64,000 nt of DNA. Source: Phytopythium helicoides (taxonomy: Eukaryota; Oomycota; Peronosporomycetes; Pythiales; Pythiaceae). Each line of letters begins with the position of its first letter. Position 1 is the stretch's first letter. The notes under the pieces are model-generated. The model saw nothing but the letters and a program-made list of their open reading frames with translations. It was not told the DNA's origin and made no database searches. The DNA lies in NCBI GenBank assembly GCA_024867545.1, contig JANFNE010000015.1, forward strand, positions 248,001 through 312,000, read 5' to 3'. Made by a program: the position numbers and the translations under genes. This document shows, in pieces, positions 34,951-45,789 of the stretch.

Positions 34951-37900
34951 ATGGCCAAGGTGGTGGGGGGCTCTACGTGGCGCTCGGCGGCGGGGGCGGC
35001 GGCTAACGATTGGGCGGGCGGGCGTAGGGCAAGAAGCGCTCGGGCGGCGCCAAGAAGGCCATGAAGAAGCAGCGCGAGGCGGCGGCGGCGGCGGCGGCAG
35101 CGGCCAACGGCGTGGCCAACGGCGTGGCGACGGCCAACGGCGCGGCGGCGAACGGCGAGGCCAAGCCCAAGCCCATCGACCGCTCCAAGCAGCGCGCCAT
35201 GGTCAAGCTGCTCATGCAGCAGGCGGACAAGCAGGTGCAGAGGGGTTCTGGGGACGGCGAGGGCGAGCGGAGGCGCTGACGATGGGACTGCAGGGCCTGC
35301 AAGTCGGGGACAAGCGCTTCGTGATCCCAGCCAAGTGGTGGGAGCGCTGGTGCCAGTACGTCGACTACGACGAGGAGAACGCTTCCGGTGAGTTGCTTGC
35401 GGCTCTGTCGATGTGTATGACATGCTAACGCCTGACCTTGTCAGCGGGAGACGCGCTCACCAACCCGCCGCCCAACCGCATCAACAACAGCCCGCTGCTG
35501 CATGTCACGTCCGAGACCAAGCTGGATGAACTCATGGGCGGTCCGCTGCGCCCGCAGCTCAAGGAGAGCTACCACTATGTGCTGCTGCCGCAGGAAGTCT
35601 GGGACAGTTTTGTCTGCTGGTACGGAGGTGGCCCCACCATCGCGCGCTTCGTCGTTCAGACAGGCGACCCGAACTTAGGAAACGCCTTCAACCGCGTCCA
35701 GGTCTACCCGGTAAGTCCTCCCTTCAACGATTATGTCGTTCACAGTCCCCTAACTCTCGCACCTCACTCCTCGCATTTCAGGAACAGTCTGAGACGGACG
35801 ATAGCAGCCAGGACGAGGAGGAGGTTCCTCAAGCAAAGGCAAATGGCGTTGCATCAGGACCGCCCAGCCGCAAGGAAATTGCAGCCTTGGCAGCGAAGGC
35901 GGCTTCTCAGCGCCGTGCTAGCCCCGTTTCCTCCTCGCTTTCCGTTCCGAAGGTGTGCGGCGCGTGCAAGAAGACGTCGACGACACTGAAGCGATGCGGC
36001 GGCTGTCAGATGATTTGGTACTGCGGCGCACCGTGCCAGACGTCGCACTGGAAGTACCACAAGTCAGTTTGCAGATCGACGCTTCCAGGCGACGAGAAGG
36101 AGGCGACGATCTTAGAGGAGCTAGATGGCGAACGACGAGGCAAGATGGGTATGCGCAACCTGGGCAACACGTGCTTTATGAGTTCTGCGCTCCAGTGTCT
36201 GAGCCACACGGAGGTGATCACTCGTTACTTCCTCAGTAACGAGTACCTGAAGGACATCAACAAGGACAACCCACTCGGAACTGGTGGCAACCTCGCTACC
36301 GAATACGACAATCTGCTGAAAGAGCTGTGGTTTGGTACGACGCCAAGCACGTCGCCAGGCACCTTTAAACGCGCCGTCGGGCGGTTTGCACCGCAGTTTT
36401 CGGGCTTCCAGCAGCATGACTCACAGGAGCTGCTAGCTTACATTTTGGACGGACTGCACGAAGACCTGAACCGCATCAAACATAAGCCGTACACTGAGGT
36501 CAAGGAGTCCGATGGCTCAACGGATGACGCTATCGTCGCGAAGGAAGCATGGGATCGCCACTTGCTGCGCAACGACAGTATCTTTGTTGACCACGTGCAG
36601 GGCCAGTTCAAGTCGACCGTGGTCTGTCCAGTGTGTGCCAAGAAATCAATCACGTTTGATCCGTTCAACTGCATCCAGCTGGAGCTGCCCATGCAGCAAA
36701 CGAGGAGGATGGAAGCCATCTTTGTTCCGCTTCAAGGTGTCATGACGCGCTACGCTGTCGACGTTTCGAAGAAGGGATCCGTTCTCGACCTGAAGGCGGC
36801 GCTGGGCAAGCTCTGCGGCGTTCCTTCGAGCCGCATGCTGGCAGCCGATATCTACCAGTCCATGACCTACCGTGTCATCGGGTATGTACATTGTATCATC
36901 TGTCTTGCGTGCGGCTATCCATATTGACTTTAGCGTGCGTTTTTTCCTGGGATGCAGAGATGCCGAGCGCCTCGTACGGCTGCGCGATGAGGACCGTATC
37001 CTTGTCTACGAAGTAGAAAAGCCGCCACAGACGGAGGAAGTGACACCACCCAACCAGTTTGGCTTTTTGTACCATCGCATCGGCTCCACACTGGTTGGAG
37101 ATCCTCTGATGTTCACTTTCAACAGCAAGACCACATGTGCAGCGTACGTATCTTGACGGTCACGACATGGATTATTGCGAAAGAAGATGCTGACTGTACG
37201 GCTGGCTGCTTGTTTACAGGCTTGTAGAGAAATGGCGCGTGAACTTGTCAACCCATGTGGCACAGGTGCGTTTGAAACAGTCGATTGGGTAGGTTGATGT
37301 ATTCTAACATTTTCTCGCTCTTGCTTGCCTGCAGTCATTAGAAAACGAGATTCCGACTGCCGTGCTCGCGCGTTCGCTGTTCCTGGCCGACCGCGACGGC
37401 GCCTTTGTTCGGAACGAACCGATCCCGAATGATTCAACGCTGTTCCTCGAGTATGTGCGTGCGAACTCGGACGAACTGGGCGACGGTCAGGTGTTTGTGT
37501 CGGTGGCTTGGACTCCAGAGCTGCTTGATGTGCCTGCATCCCCGCGACCGGACTTCGAGCGCATCGTGAGCCACGAGACTGTCCGTCAGAAGGGCGGACG
37601 TGCTGGACAGGGAGGTATTACGCTGGACGACTGTTTCCGAAACTTCACCAAGCCGGAGACGCTCGACCAGGCGAACCTGTGGTACTGTAGCAAGTGCAAG
37701 GAGCACCGGCAAGCCCGCAAGACGATGGAGATCTGGAAGCTGCCGGACGTGCTGATCCTGTCGCTCAAGCGTTTCGAGTACCGCAACGAGATCCTGCGCG
37801 ACAAGCTGGACGCATTTGTGGACTTTCCGCTGACGGACCTGGACATGTCGCCGTATTGCCTAGAGAAGGCGGACGACGGGCACCTCGAGTACGACCTGTA

Positions 37901-38135
37901 CGCTGTGAGCAATCACTACGGCAGCATGGGCTTTGGGCACTACACGGCGTTCGCCAAGAGCTGGCAGGACGGCAACGGCGAGAAGTTCCCTGGCTGGTAC
38001 TCGTTTGACGATAGCCACGTGTCGCCCGTGATGGCGCAGCAGGTCAAGACGAACGCCGCGTACATTCTGTTCTACAAGCGGAAACGCATGGGCGGCGGCG
38101 CGGACGCGGCTCCGATGGCGAATGGGAAGCTGTAG
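34951..38135 (+). CDS. DUSP-MYND-USP ubiquitin-specific protease, 8 exons
   Basis: Exons: 34951-34959, 35028-35234, 35294-35387, 35445-35710, 35782-36881, 36958-37143, 37220-37265, 37335-38135. The sum is 2709 nt (902 aa), in frame throughout. The tiny first exon (Met-Ala-Lys) is inferred from a GT donor, a CTAAC branch site and a TAG acceptor. After an Ala-rich lead come a DUSP domain (~73-192: RFVIPAKWWERW), a MYND zinc finger (~250-290: CGACKKT, CGGCQMIWYC, CQTSHWKYHKSVC) and the USP core with Cys box GMRNLGNTCFMSSALQCL (~318) and His box GSMGFGHYTAFAK (~835). CPVC and CSKC pairs form the USP zinc site. All catalytic parts are present, so it should remove ubiquitin from substrates. The partner is unknown. 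Confidence 0.9.
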
Positions 38136-38244
38136 CTGGCGTGTGCGTCACGGCTTAGACGACGACGAGTGTGTGCACCTGGGCAATGAACTCGCACGAT
38201 ACTATACTCCAGCTTACTCCATAGATGATGACATGCAGCGGGAG

Positions 38245-39036
38245 CTACAGCGCTACCTCGTTCAGCGACTCGGTCGAGGGCTTAGGGCGCGACGACGCCT
38301 GCCGGTGGTTGCTGCGCGGCTGCTTGCTGTTGCTGATGGGCCGCTTGCTGCTGATGCTGATGGTTTTGCTGCTGCTGACGCTGACGGTCTTGTCGCTCTT
38401 GTGCGGCTCCTTGTCGGCGTGGTGTCGGTCGGTCTTGGGCCGCTGCTCCTTGTCAGCTTTGGGTCTGTGCTCCTTGTCGCTCTTGTGTCGCTGCTCCTTG
38501 TCTGCCTTGGGCCTGTGCTCCCTGTCAGCCTTGGGCTGCTGCTGCTGCTTCTGCTGCTGGCCCTCGGGTCGCTGCTCCCTGTCCTCCTTGGCGCGCGGCT
38601 CCTTGGCGCCTCCGACGCCCGCCGCGTTCTTCTCGGCCCTGCGCCGCGCCTGCGCGCGCTTCTTCTTCTTCTCCTCCTCGCTCATCTCGTACTTGTAAAA
38701 CTCCTTCTCGGCGGACGGCAGCTCGGTGGCCGGCGGGCTGCCCGGCGAGCTCTTGCGGCGCGCCATGCGCGTCTTGGCGACGGCCAGCGCGCTCGCGGCC
38801 TTGAGGCGCCCGGCGCTGGCGGCCGCCGCCGCCTTCTCGCGGCCGGCGACGGCGGCCGACGCGGCCTTGGACTTGCCCGCGACCGCGGCGCTCGACATTT
38901 TCTGCAGCGCCGGCGAGGCCGCGGCCGCCGCCGAGCTGAAGGCCTGCGTGCTCTTGACGCGCGAGGCGGCGGCGCCGCCCGCCTGCGACAGCGACGACGC
39001 CGCGCGGCTCGCCATGCCCTTGATCGTCGTCGTCAT
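38245..39036 (-). CDS. Low-complexity Ala-rich and highly basic protein, unknown
   Basis: The frame opens at 39063; the Met at 39036 (MTTTIKGMASRAASSL) is the likelier start, giving 263 aa. The N-terminal third is built of degenerate Ala-rich repeats of about 11 residues (SSAAVAGKSKAAS, AAVAGREKAAA, AASAGRLKAAS) that would form amphipathic helices. A charged segment (EKEFYKYEMSEEEKKKKRA) follows, then tandem KADKEQR/KSDKEHR hexamers and a Ser/Lys tail. There is no recognised domain, signal peptide or membrane helix. Repeat composition suggests a nucleic-acid- or membrane-associated disordered protein. It is convergent with the deubiquitinase, with 109 bp between stops. The opposite-strand frames are mirror artefacts of the repeats. 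Confidence 0.6.
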   Translation of the reverse strand: MTTTIKGMASRAASSLSQAGGAAASRVKSTQAFSSAAAAASPALQKMSSAAVAGKSKAASAAVAGREKAAAAASAGRLKAASALAVAKTRMARRKSSPGSPPATELPSAEKEFYKYEMSEEEKKKKRAQARRRAEKNAAGVGGAKEPRAKEDREQRPEGQQQKQQQQPKADREHRPKADKEQRHKSDKEHRPKADKEQRPKTDRHHADKEPHKSDKTVSVSSSKTISISSKRPISNSKQPRSNHRQASSRPKPSTESLNEVAL

Positions 39037-39733
39037 GCTGGGGCGAGAGGAAGGATCCTGCACAGTGGGCTGGCTGGCAAGTCGCTACCGTAGCAGGCGA
39101 GCAGCTACGACCGAGCGACGCGAGCCAGGAAGCGCGGCAGATGGCGCCACCAGAGGGCCAAGCATACTGAAACCCAGACGCGCAGCAGAGAGCGGGCGAG
39201 AGAACGGGTAGGGGACAGACCAATGCAGCTCACCGGCTCCGTGGCGACCCGGCGACGCGGTCGGCGAGAATGGCATGCACCATGGACTGGATCCGTCAAG
39301 TGGCGACCGTCGAGCAGTCCATATGAGCTTCGGATGCGAGGCCTTAGCGGTGAATGGAGGCGAAGATGAAGTCAAATGTTCAGGAAAAACAATTTGAGAT
39401 GAGGACCGCGATGTGGTGAGCCCGTGCTCGTGGTCTCCCCATAGGAGACGATTGAACAGGACGTCCGAGGGCTCGGCAGTTGATAGTTCAAGAGCCCCAG
39501 CGCATTGCTGCGAACCGAACGCGGCGTGGGCTCGCACTCTATTCTTGCCCACGGAGTCGTTTGTAGATTGCAAGGCCCCGAACGCTGCCGAAGTCACGAT
39601 GGATCGGCTCGTCCTCGATCAACGAGAAGGGAGGGTTCGTTTGAGAGGGGCTGCACCATGTTGGGCGACAGCTTCTTTGATGATCGCGGAGGATGACACG
39701 GGGGTCAGCCGATGACCATTTCACATCCCATTC

Positions 39734-42310
39734 GTGTCTGTCACCAACCTCTGCAGGCGTGCAGTCATGCAGACGAGCAAAGAAGAAAACGCTATGATAT
39801 CGCTTCCAGGCGTGGTTTCACCCACAGCGATTGAGCCACCACCACTACCACAGAGCAGAAAACGTGGTGCTTCACCCGCTGATGAGGAGCAACCCAGTGC
39901 GCGCGGCCAATTCCATATCGAGTTTTCGGTCTTCCGGATCGTCTCAGTCATCCTTGTGGCGGTCGCTGCCATCATCCTGATCCTCGTTGGCTTCAATGGC
40001 GATGGCATCAGCCTCTCATCCTTTTCGCCGGCCGACAAGAGTGTCGCCGAGCGAAAGAAACTGCTCGACAGCTACAACTCCCTCTCGGGCAACTTGATGT
40101 CGATCGTCATCAAGTTCGTCGACATGGCGCTGCAGCTTACAGCTGCCGTGTCGCTGCTGTGCTACGCGGCGGACTGGACGATTCGCCGCGACGCGTCCAA
40201 TGTTTTCACATCGATGGCTGCATCGCTCCTAGCGGCCGCGTTCAGCTTCCTGGTTTGCAATGGGCCGACGGCGCTCAACGTGCAGCTCATGCCTGGGGCG
40301 TTTTTCACCCGTATCCTGAGCACCGACCTGAGCTCGCGAGGATCCAGCACCCAAACCGAGAATGTCACGAATTTGGCATGGGACTCAGCTTACGCGGAAA
40401 ACACAAGTAATAACTCTGTACTCAACACCATCGTCCGTTCGCACCTCGTGCCAGTTGAGGCTGTCACGACCATCTGTGTCAAGAGGTGGATCATCCCCGT
40501 CGACCCCCCACGCGTCTCGTTCGACTACTCCTCGGCCGATTGGATGGTGGAGGCACTGCCGTCGACGCTCGTGCCCGATACAACCTCGGCACTTCTGCCC
40601 GCCGACACCGCCAAGACTGCTACCAGTATCGATGAACTGCCTGTCGACCTCGTCAGTGCCCGCACGCTGTACATGACGGCGTTAGAGCAGCTTTACGAGA
40701 GATTCAAGGGCTACTGGGGGATACGTGAAGAAGATTCGGATGTTTACCAAGGTGGCTTTTTTCCTCTCTTCCTTCATGATGCCTACTATGCGACGTACGA
40801 GACGTGGACTGGCGAAAGCGCCGATGTCAGGCCATGGGAGTCTGACGGTCTTCGAGTCGGCAACGTTATGGATTTCGCTGGTGACGACTTTGTCAATGCG
40901 TCTCGTTTCATGCTGCAGCAACTGTTGGCCAAAGCTTCAGGAATTGATGCGACCGATGTGACAGCCGAGTACCAGCACTTTCCGATCGCCGACACGCTCG
41001 TGTACACGGCTCTGACAATGACGATTCCTGTCGAGCCTGTGAGCGCAGAGTACGAGACGCTGGACTTCTCGTATGAATACAGGTGCACGCTCGAGGGCTG
41101 CGTTATGAACAATGAGGCGGCGATGGTTTTCGGTCCCACGACAGCCGCTATTATGCCGGGAGTCCAAGCGAGCGCTCTGTGCAACAACGCGTGGCCAGTA
41201 GCTTCGATGACCTTTGACAAGAGAGACTGCGCGCTTGTACTCGTGTCGATCGGCAAGAAGATCACTGGGGATACTCTACAGGAGTCTGGTGTTAGTGGGA
41301 ATGCGATTGTGACTGGATTGCGGACGATATTCACACTCACGGTTGGGATGCTCAACTGGACGATCGAGGACCTTGGAACGACCTTCAACGCCAACTGCGG
41401 CATAAACATAACGGAAGCTGGGGATGGCGGGTGCAAGGGTGTCCGTGTCGTGACTCCAGCATTGAAGGAGGAGGAAAAGGTGCTGCTCCTCGGCGTCGGG
41501 GAGCTGTACATGGGCGAGCTGTTCGACCTGAGGGACTTGCTGTTTGCGTACGATTACACGGTTGAGGGCTACATCAAGACTTTTGTCTGGAAGCGGCTCG
41601 TGAGTGTCGAATCCGCACCAGCGATCGTGCTACCCCGCAACTTTGCAGTCGTTGGAGACACGGTCGCGTCACTCTTCCATGGCAAGAGCGACGCGAACGG
41701 TGTCCAATGCCCTCTCCATGTCGATCATCTCATCCGGAATGCGTTGGCAAATCACCTATTTGCTGAGGAGAGCCTTCAGATGAGTTTCACGGTAGGGCTG
41801 CACTACCTTTTCAAGAACGGCGTGCTGCACACCACGTCTCGCCAAGGGGGACTTCGCGTGATCGACTTTTTGGGCAATTACCAGACCCTCCGCTTGCAGA
41901 TATCCATTCCGCGGACCAACGTCATTATCTCTTTCGTCGGCTGCGGGCTGCTCACGGGTTTTGCCATTTGGATCACAAGTACGCACAGGCGGGCGAAGCG
42001 TATCATTGAGGCCGAAGCCGCAACCAACGTCACCTTTGTTGCCGAGGTCATGCTCAACTCGGACAAGTACCCGCGGTCGATGCTCAGGTTGTCGCTAGAC
42101 CAGCCAACGCCAGGCGGCGGCACACCACGACGTACAAAGATCGACGACCTCGAGTTTACGTCCACTGTCTTTGGCGGCAAGCCAGCCAGGCCGGATTGGT
42201 CATCGAAGCTATCCAAGTCAGCCAAGTCAATCAGAGGTCTCTTCCCCGTGTCCTCGTCGACCAAGTCGGCTAGCAGTATATTCCCCATGCCAACGTCGAA
42301 ACCAGAATGA
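39734..42310 (+). CDS. Large membrane protein with big exoplasmic domain, unknown
   Basis: 858 aa, single exon. The first Met (39734) or the Met at 39767 may be the start. A hydrophobic helix (VSVILVAVAAIILILVGF) lies near residue 75, and two more segments follow at about 115-170 (MALQLTAAVSLLCYAA, MAASLLAAAFSFLV). A domain of about 560 residues with several cysteines and many N-glycosylation sequons comes next, and then a final helix (VIISFVGCGLLTGFAIWI, ~740) and a basic, Ser-rich cytoplasmic tail. It resembles large oomycete-specific membrane proteins of unknown function; I recognise no catalytic motif. It could be a surface receptor-like or transport-accessory protein. Confidence 0.75.
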   Translation: MSVTNLCRRAVMQTSKEENAMISLPGVVSPTAIEPPPLPQSRKRGASPADEEQPSARGQFHIEFSVFRIVSVILVAVAAIILILVGFNGDGISLSSFSPADKSVAERKKLLDSYNSLSGNLMSIVIKFVDMALQLTAAVSLLCYAADWTIRRDASNVFTSMAASLLAAAFSFLVCNGPTALNVQLMPGAFFTRILSTDLSSRGSSTQTENVTNLAWDSAYAENTSNNSVLNTIVRSHLVPVEAVTTICVKRWIIPVDPPRVSFDYSSADWMVEALPSTLVPDTTSALLPADTAKTATSIDELPVDLVSARTLYMTALEQLYERFKGYWGIREEDSDVYQGGFFPLFLHDAYYATYETWTGESADVRPWESDGLRVGNVMDFAGDDFVNASRFMLQQLLAKASGIDATDVTAEYQHFPIADTLVYTALTMTIPVEPVSAEYETLDFSYEYRCTLEGCVMNNEAAMVFGPTTAAIMPGVQASALCNNAWPVASMTFDKRDCALVLVSIGKKITGDTLQESGVSGNAIVTGLRTIFTLTVGMLNWTIEDLGTTFNANCGINITEAGDGGCKGVRVVTPALKEEEKVLLLGVGELYMGELFDLRDLLFAYDYTVEGYIKTFVWKRLVSVESAPAIVLPRNFAVVGDTVASLFHGKSDANGVQCPLHVDHLIRNALANHLFAEESLQMSFTVGLHYLFKNGVLHTTSRQGGLRVIDFLGNYQTLRLQISIPRTNVIISFVGCGLLTGFAIWITSTHRRAKRIIEAEAATNVTFVAEVMLNSDKYPRSMLRLSLDQPTPGGGTPRRTKIDDLEFTSTVFGGKPARPDWSSKLSKSAKSIRGLFPVSSSTKSASSIFPMPTSKPE

Positions 42311-42342
42311 GGCGATTGAGCAGAACCTATACAAAAATCAAT

Positions 42343-42365
42343 ATATATGTTCGTCGAACATATAT
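42343..42365. other. Palindrome in the 3' flank of the membrane protein gene
   Basis: An AT-rich perfect palindrome with 11-bp arms around one central base starts 33 bp after the stop at 42310. In the transcript it could form a hairpin near the 3' end. It may also be chance in an AT-rich stretch; no function can be assigned. Confidence 0.5.
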
Positions 42366-42940
42366 TTCGGGTATTGTATGCATCCGGAAGAGGCCTTTTT
42401 GAGTCACGCTGGTGCTTGACGCCACCTTCAACCCAGAGACTGTGTTGGATGACGACGACGACAACCAGTCGCTATGTTGACGCTGAGTTGTGCCGAGAAC
42501 ATGTTGCCAGCCTTGTATGTAGATCCCCAGTTTTCAACGCACTGCACTTGGCCCTAGCCCCCATCTGACACGAGTCGGGTTCACAAGGCGCATGATTGAT
42601 CACACAAAAATTGCTCGCGCGATTTCCCGTTGACTTTCAAACGACGTCGCGAGCGGTAGCTATGCATTTGTCTACTTGGATGCTTCACGCTCAGCAGTTT
42701 GGCATGTGATCGGTCGTAGCACCAGTGCTGTGGTGTGGCTCTCGACATCTTTTTCGATTACGACCTCCCCTCCCCGCCCTGGCATTGTTCAGCGATTATC
42801 ATGGGGGCTGCGCAGCCGGTGCAGTTTACCACGCCCGTGAAAGGTGAGCCGAACCACTCTGGCCAACTCACTCATCAATCACCGCTCAGCCCTCTCGCCA
42901 CTTTCCAAGAAATCGACCAGCTACAAACTCTCCAGCCACC

Positions 42941-43793
42941 ATGGTTTCCTCCTCTGTCGCTCTCGCTGTGAAAATTGCAACCGGGATCACATCGCTCTTT
43001 GTCATTCTGAGCCCGTGCGTGGCGCTCGCACGAGTCATCAAGGCCAGGGACGTGGGCTCCGTGTCTGTGCTTCCAATTGTCTTAGTACTCTTGAGCTCCC
43101 ACATGTGGTGCGTGCTGCGTTGTTTGACGTATTCAATCAGCAACTCACTTTGTCTGCTTATACTTTTCAGGATGATGTACGGTGCCATCGCGGGCCTCAT
43201 GTTTCCAATCTTCTGTCTTTTTGTTCGGCGAGATCGCGGCCATAGTCTACCTCGGTATCTACTGGCGCTTTGCCGGCAATCATCGGGCTACGGTGGCTAA
43301 GCGAACGGCTATAGTTCTAGCTGTGCTGTTCCTGATGACCGTCTACGCGGTGCTCGGCGTCACTGGCAACACGGGCCAGAGTCATTACGGTGTCGTATCG
43401 ACCATGGGTGTGCTTTCCGACATTGCGCTCGTTATGCTGTACGGCGCACCACTTGAACGAGTGGCGATCGTGTTGCGCACTAAGTCAGCCGCGGGCATCC
43501 AGGCGTCGATGGTCGTGGCAGGCACCATTAACAACGTTGCGTGGTTCTCCTATGGTCTCGTGACCACTAACTGGTTCCTAATCGGATCCAACTGCCTCTT
43601 CATTTCGCTGCACATCTTCCAGCTTGCGCTCTGCTTTGTCTACCGCCAGAGCACTGAGAAGAAAGTCAAGGCTACAGATGGGAACGAGGGCGTCACTGTC
43701 GTTGTCGACTCTTCTAGCACGAAAGAAATTGCGCTCACGCCCACCGTCCCAGGCGGCAATTTCCATGCTCTACCATCGCCAGCGCTCACCTAG
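42941..43793 (+). CDS. SWEET (MtN3/saliva) sugar transporter, with one apparent frame break
   Basis: Exon 1 (42941-43107) and the exon from 43171 are joined by a GT-AG intron at phase 2, giving HMWMMYGAIAG, the conserved end of helix 2 and start of helix 3 of SWEETs. Around 43212-43226 the frame must change by one base (FPIFCL in one frame, FGEIAAIVYLGIYWR in the next). After that, the rest is colinear with the family: a second MtN3 repeat (GVLSDIALVMLYGAPLERV, TINNVAWFSYGL) and a hydrophilic tail. Seven helices are expected, with bidirectional sugar movement across the plasma or vacuolar membrane. The break lies next to a T-run and may be a sequencing indel; otherwise the copy is inactive. 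Confidence 0.75.
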
Positions 43794-43959
43794 TCTAGAG
43801 ATGATAGATTTTTGTTGATCAACACCCACAGGAAACAACGCACTAGACCATGAAGGTAAAAGGCTGCTTATGTCTGTGATCGTTCATGGTGGCGCTCTAA
43901 CGCGGCTAGAGGGGCATCAAGTTTTCCGTCATACCATCGCCGATGGTTCAATGTACCAA

Positions 43960-44661
43960 CTAGAACAGACACATCACGCTGACTGTCGAGCTGATGTACG
44001 ACCCGACGCCAGGAACAAGACCAGAAAGAATGCCGAACGCGTTGATACCATTCGAACATCCCTTGCCGCGGCCGTTTCTGCCGTAGTTGGTGATCGTGAT
44101 CTGGAAAAACTCGGGGCGGAGGCTGCCATCGTCGTTGAACACGTTCACACGCATGATCGATGGGATACGGTGTCCCCAGTGAAGGTCCGTGCAGCTGTCC
44201 GCACCATTCCAGCACTTGTTACCGCAGACATGGGTGAAGCGACAGTTGTTCGAAGTCTTGGGGAGGCAGACTTGGTATCCCGTAGGGTTGGTGATCTTCT
44301 GGATGCCGTCATACATGGTGTGGACGAAGAGGTCGCGGAAGTTCCAGCCGGTCAGTTTCGGGCCGGTTCCGTAGACAGCCTGACCCGTCACTTGAAACTC
44401 AACCTGTGAGCCAGGAAGATTGGAATGACCGTCCAGACACACTTGCTGCGAGGTGTAGCCGCCTCCCGTGAGCTGGTAGGCACCACCATTCTGGTTGAAG
44501 TTGTTGTACGCCATCGAGTAGGCGATCCAGCCGAGGTTTGCGTCACCCGCGTCCACCCACTCGCCTCCGTACTGGAACTGAAGCTTGATGGCCTCGGTGC
44601 ACTTGCTGGTGACGACGGCAAGAAAGACGGCGCACTTGAAAAGAGCTCCAAAGTATTGCAT
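43960..44661 (-). CDS. Secreted cysteine-rich protein, unknown
   Basis: 233 aa. A signal peptide (MQYFGALFKCAVFLAVVTSK) is followed by a mature protein with about ten cysteines (QVCLDG, QVCLPK, NNCRF, HVCGNKCW, DSCTDL, GKGCSNG) and many aromatic and glycine residues, consistent with a disulfide-stabilised extracellular fold. There is no membrane anchor and no RXLR motif. The length and style fit an apoplastic secreted protein of a plant- or fungus-associated oomycete, perhaps carbohydrate-binding, but I cannot name a family. It lies tail to tail with the SWEET gene. Confidence 0.7.
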   Translation of the reverse strand: MQYFGALFKCAVFLAVVTSKCTEAIKLQFQYGGEWVDAGDANLGWIAYSMAYNNFNQNGGAYQLTGGGYTSQQVCLDGHSNLPGSQVEFQVTGQAVYGTGPKLTGWNFRDLFVHTMYDGIQKITNPTGYQVCLPKTSNNCRFTHVCGNKCWNGADSCTDLHWGHRIPSIMRVNVFNDDGSLRPEFFQITITNYGRNGRGKGCSNGINAFGILSGLVPGVGSYISSTVSVMCLF

Positions 44662-45729
44662 CTTGTTTCAAGTAACAGTCTGCCGGCGCTGAGTGTGGAT
44701 TAGCTCTGGATATGACACGAGCAATAGGACAGCGTGCTCACCGTGCCAAAAAGAAGATGAATGGACCGAAGTAGGAGGACTTGTAAGCGGTTGAGCGCGA
44801 ATTTGCGAGTGAGGGAGTCGAAGAATTATGCGAGCACTGCTCTCGAAATCAACTGGTCGTGGGACTTCCAAGTCAGGTTCTATGCAGCATGATGAGGGTA
44901 TCGATAGGCTGTCAGCGTTCATACTGTCGTAGCACTGTTCGTGGTGTCTCCCCGTCTCGCCGACCTAGGTTGAACCTGCTTTCAAATCACTCCTGCACTT
45001 GTGCTCAGCGCTTTGGCACTGCCTCATATGATGTGATATGCTTGATTACTCGTCTGTGCGATCACGTTGCTACATGAGGATCGCATCGCGTGATAGGATG
45101 TGGTACAGGGTTGCACGATGTTCGAAGCCGATCCGGGAGGCTTTGCAGCAATCCATTGTGTGCTGTCCGCGGCTCGCAGTTTTCTGTCCGTCAGTTTCAC
45201 GATGCACCGAGTATGTACTATAAATGAGTTTTTCTGTTCGCAGAGCGCTGCCAGTCGTGATGCCAACGAGGAGTGAGTCACGGATGTGCAACAGCGACAT
45301 GAGCACGTGATCTACAGAGGATGAGCGTGATCCCAGGATCCTAAAGATCCTACAGATTTGTTGACGTTGTGAGAAGTGATCTGCAACATCAATGGACGTG
45401 CCAATCTCGTGGGGGATTTGAACGAAAGTGCCGCTCTCAGATCTGCGAGTTGCCTCTGAGCTGAGTGTGCAACGCAGTTACTGGGTACCGCCGAAGTGAA
45501 GAGCGCCGCCATCATGTCAATGCCACGCCACGACCACGGCCATGGAGCAGAGGCTCCTCTCGCCCATCCATTAAGATTGATTGGCCATCCTTGCGTATCG
45601 TGAAGTTGTAGCAGTTGCAGTCACGTCCAACAGCACACGGGGCCTGACTCCATGCCTTGAATACTCGCTGGTAATAGTACATCTGGCCTTGCCCACTCGC
45701 AGGTGCACGAGCGATAGGGGCACTCTCCA
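44662..45729. other. Intergenic region between secreted protein and elicitin genes
   Basis: This is a divergent intergenic region holding the promoters of the flanking secreted-protein genes. Only short frames without domain signals are present. Apart from the initiator-like site at its right end (45730-45744), I see nothing supportable. Confidence 0.5.
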
Positions 45730-45744
45730 TCATTTCTCAATTCT
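45730..45744 (+). promoter_or_regulatory. Oomycete initiator-like core promoter element
   Basis: The sequence TCATTTCTCAATTCT matches the oomycete initiator consensus (TCATTYYNCAWTTT) at all but the last position and lies 45 bp before the elicitin start codon, the usual distance. It probably marks the transcription start of the elicitin gene. Confidence 0.65.
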
Positions 45745-45789
45745 CTCGGACTACTTGACGACACCAAGCCTTGACGCTACTCCACGAAG

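Noticed and set aside
38122..39211. 323- and 161-codon plus-strand ORFs, Leu/Arg-rich
   Set aside because: Mirror images of the Lys/Glu/Ala repeats of the minus-strand gene; they resemble membrane proteins only by composition.
42802..42972. Upstream ORF starting MGAAQPVQF before the SWEET gene, with a possible intron
   Set aside because: Even when spliced it stays out of frame with SWEET and ends within it; at most an upstream ORF in the leader.
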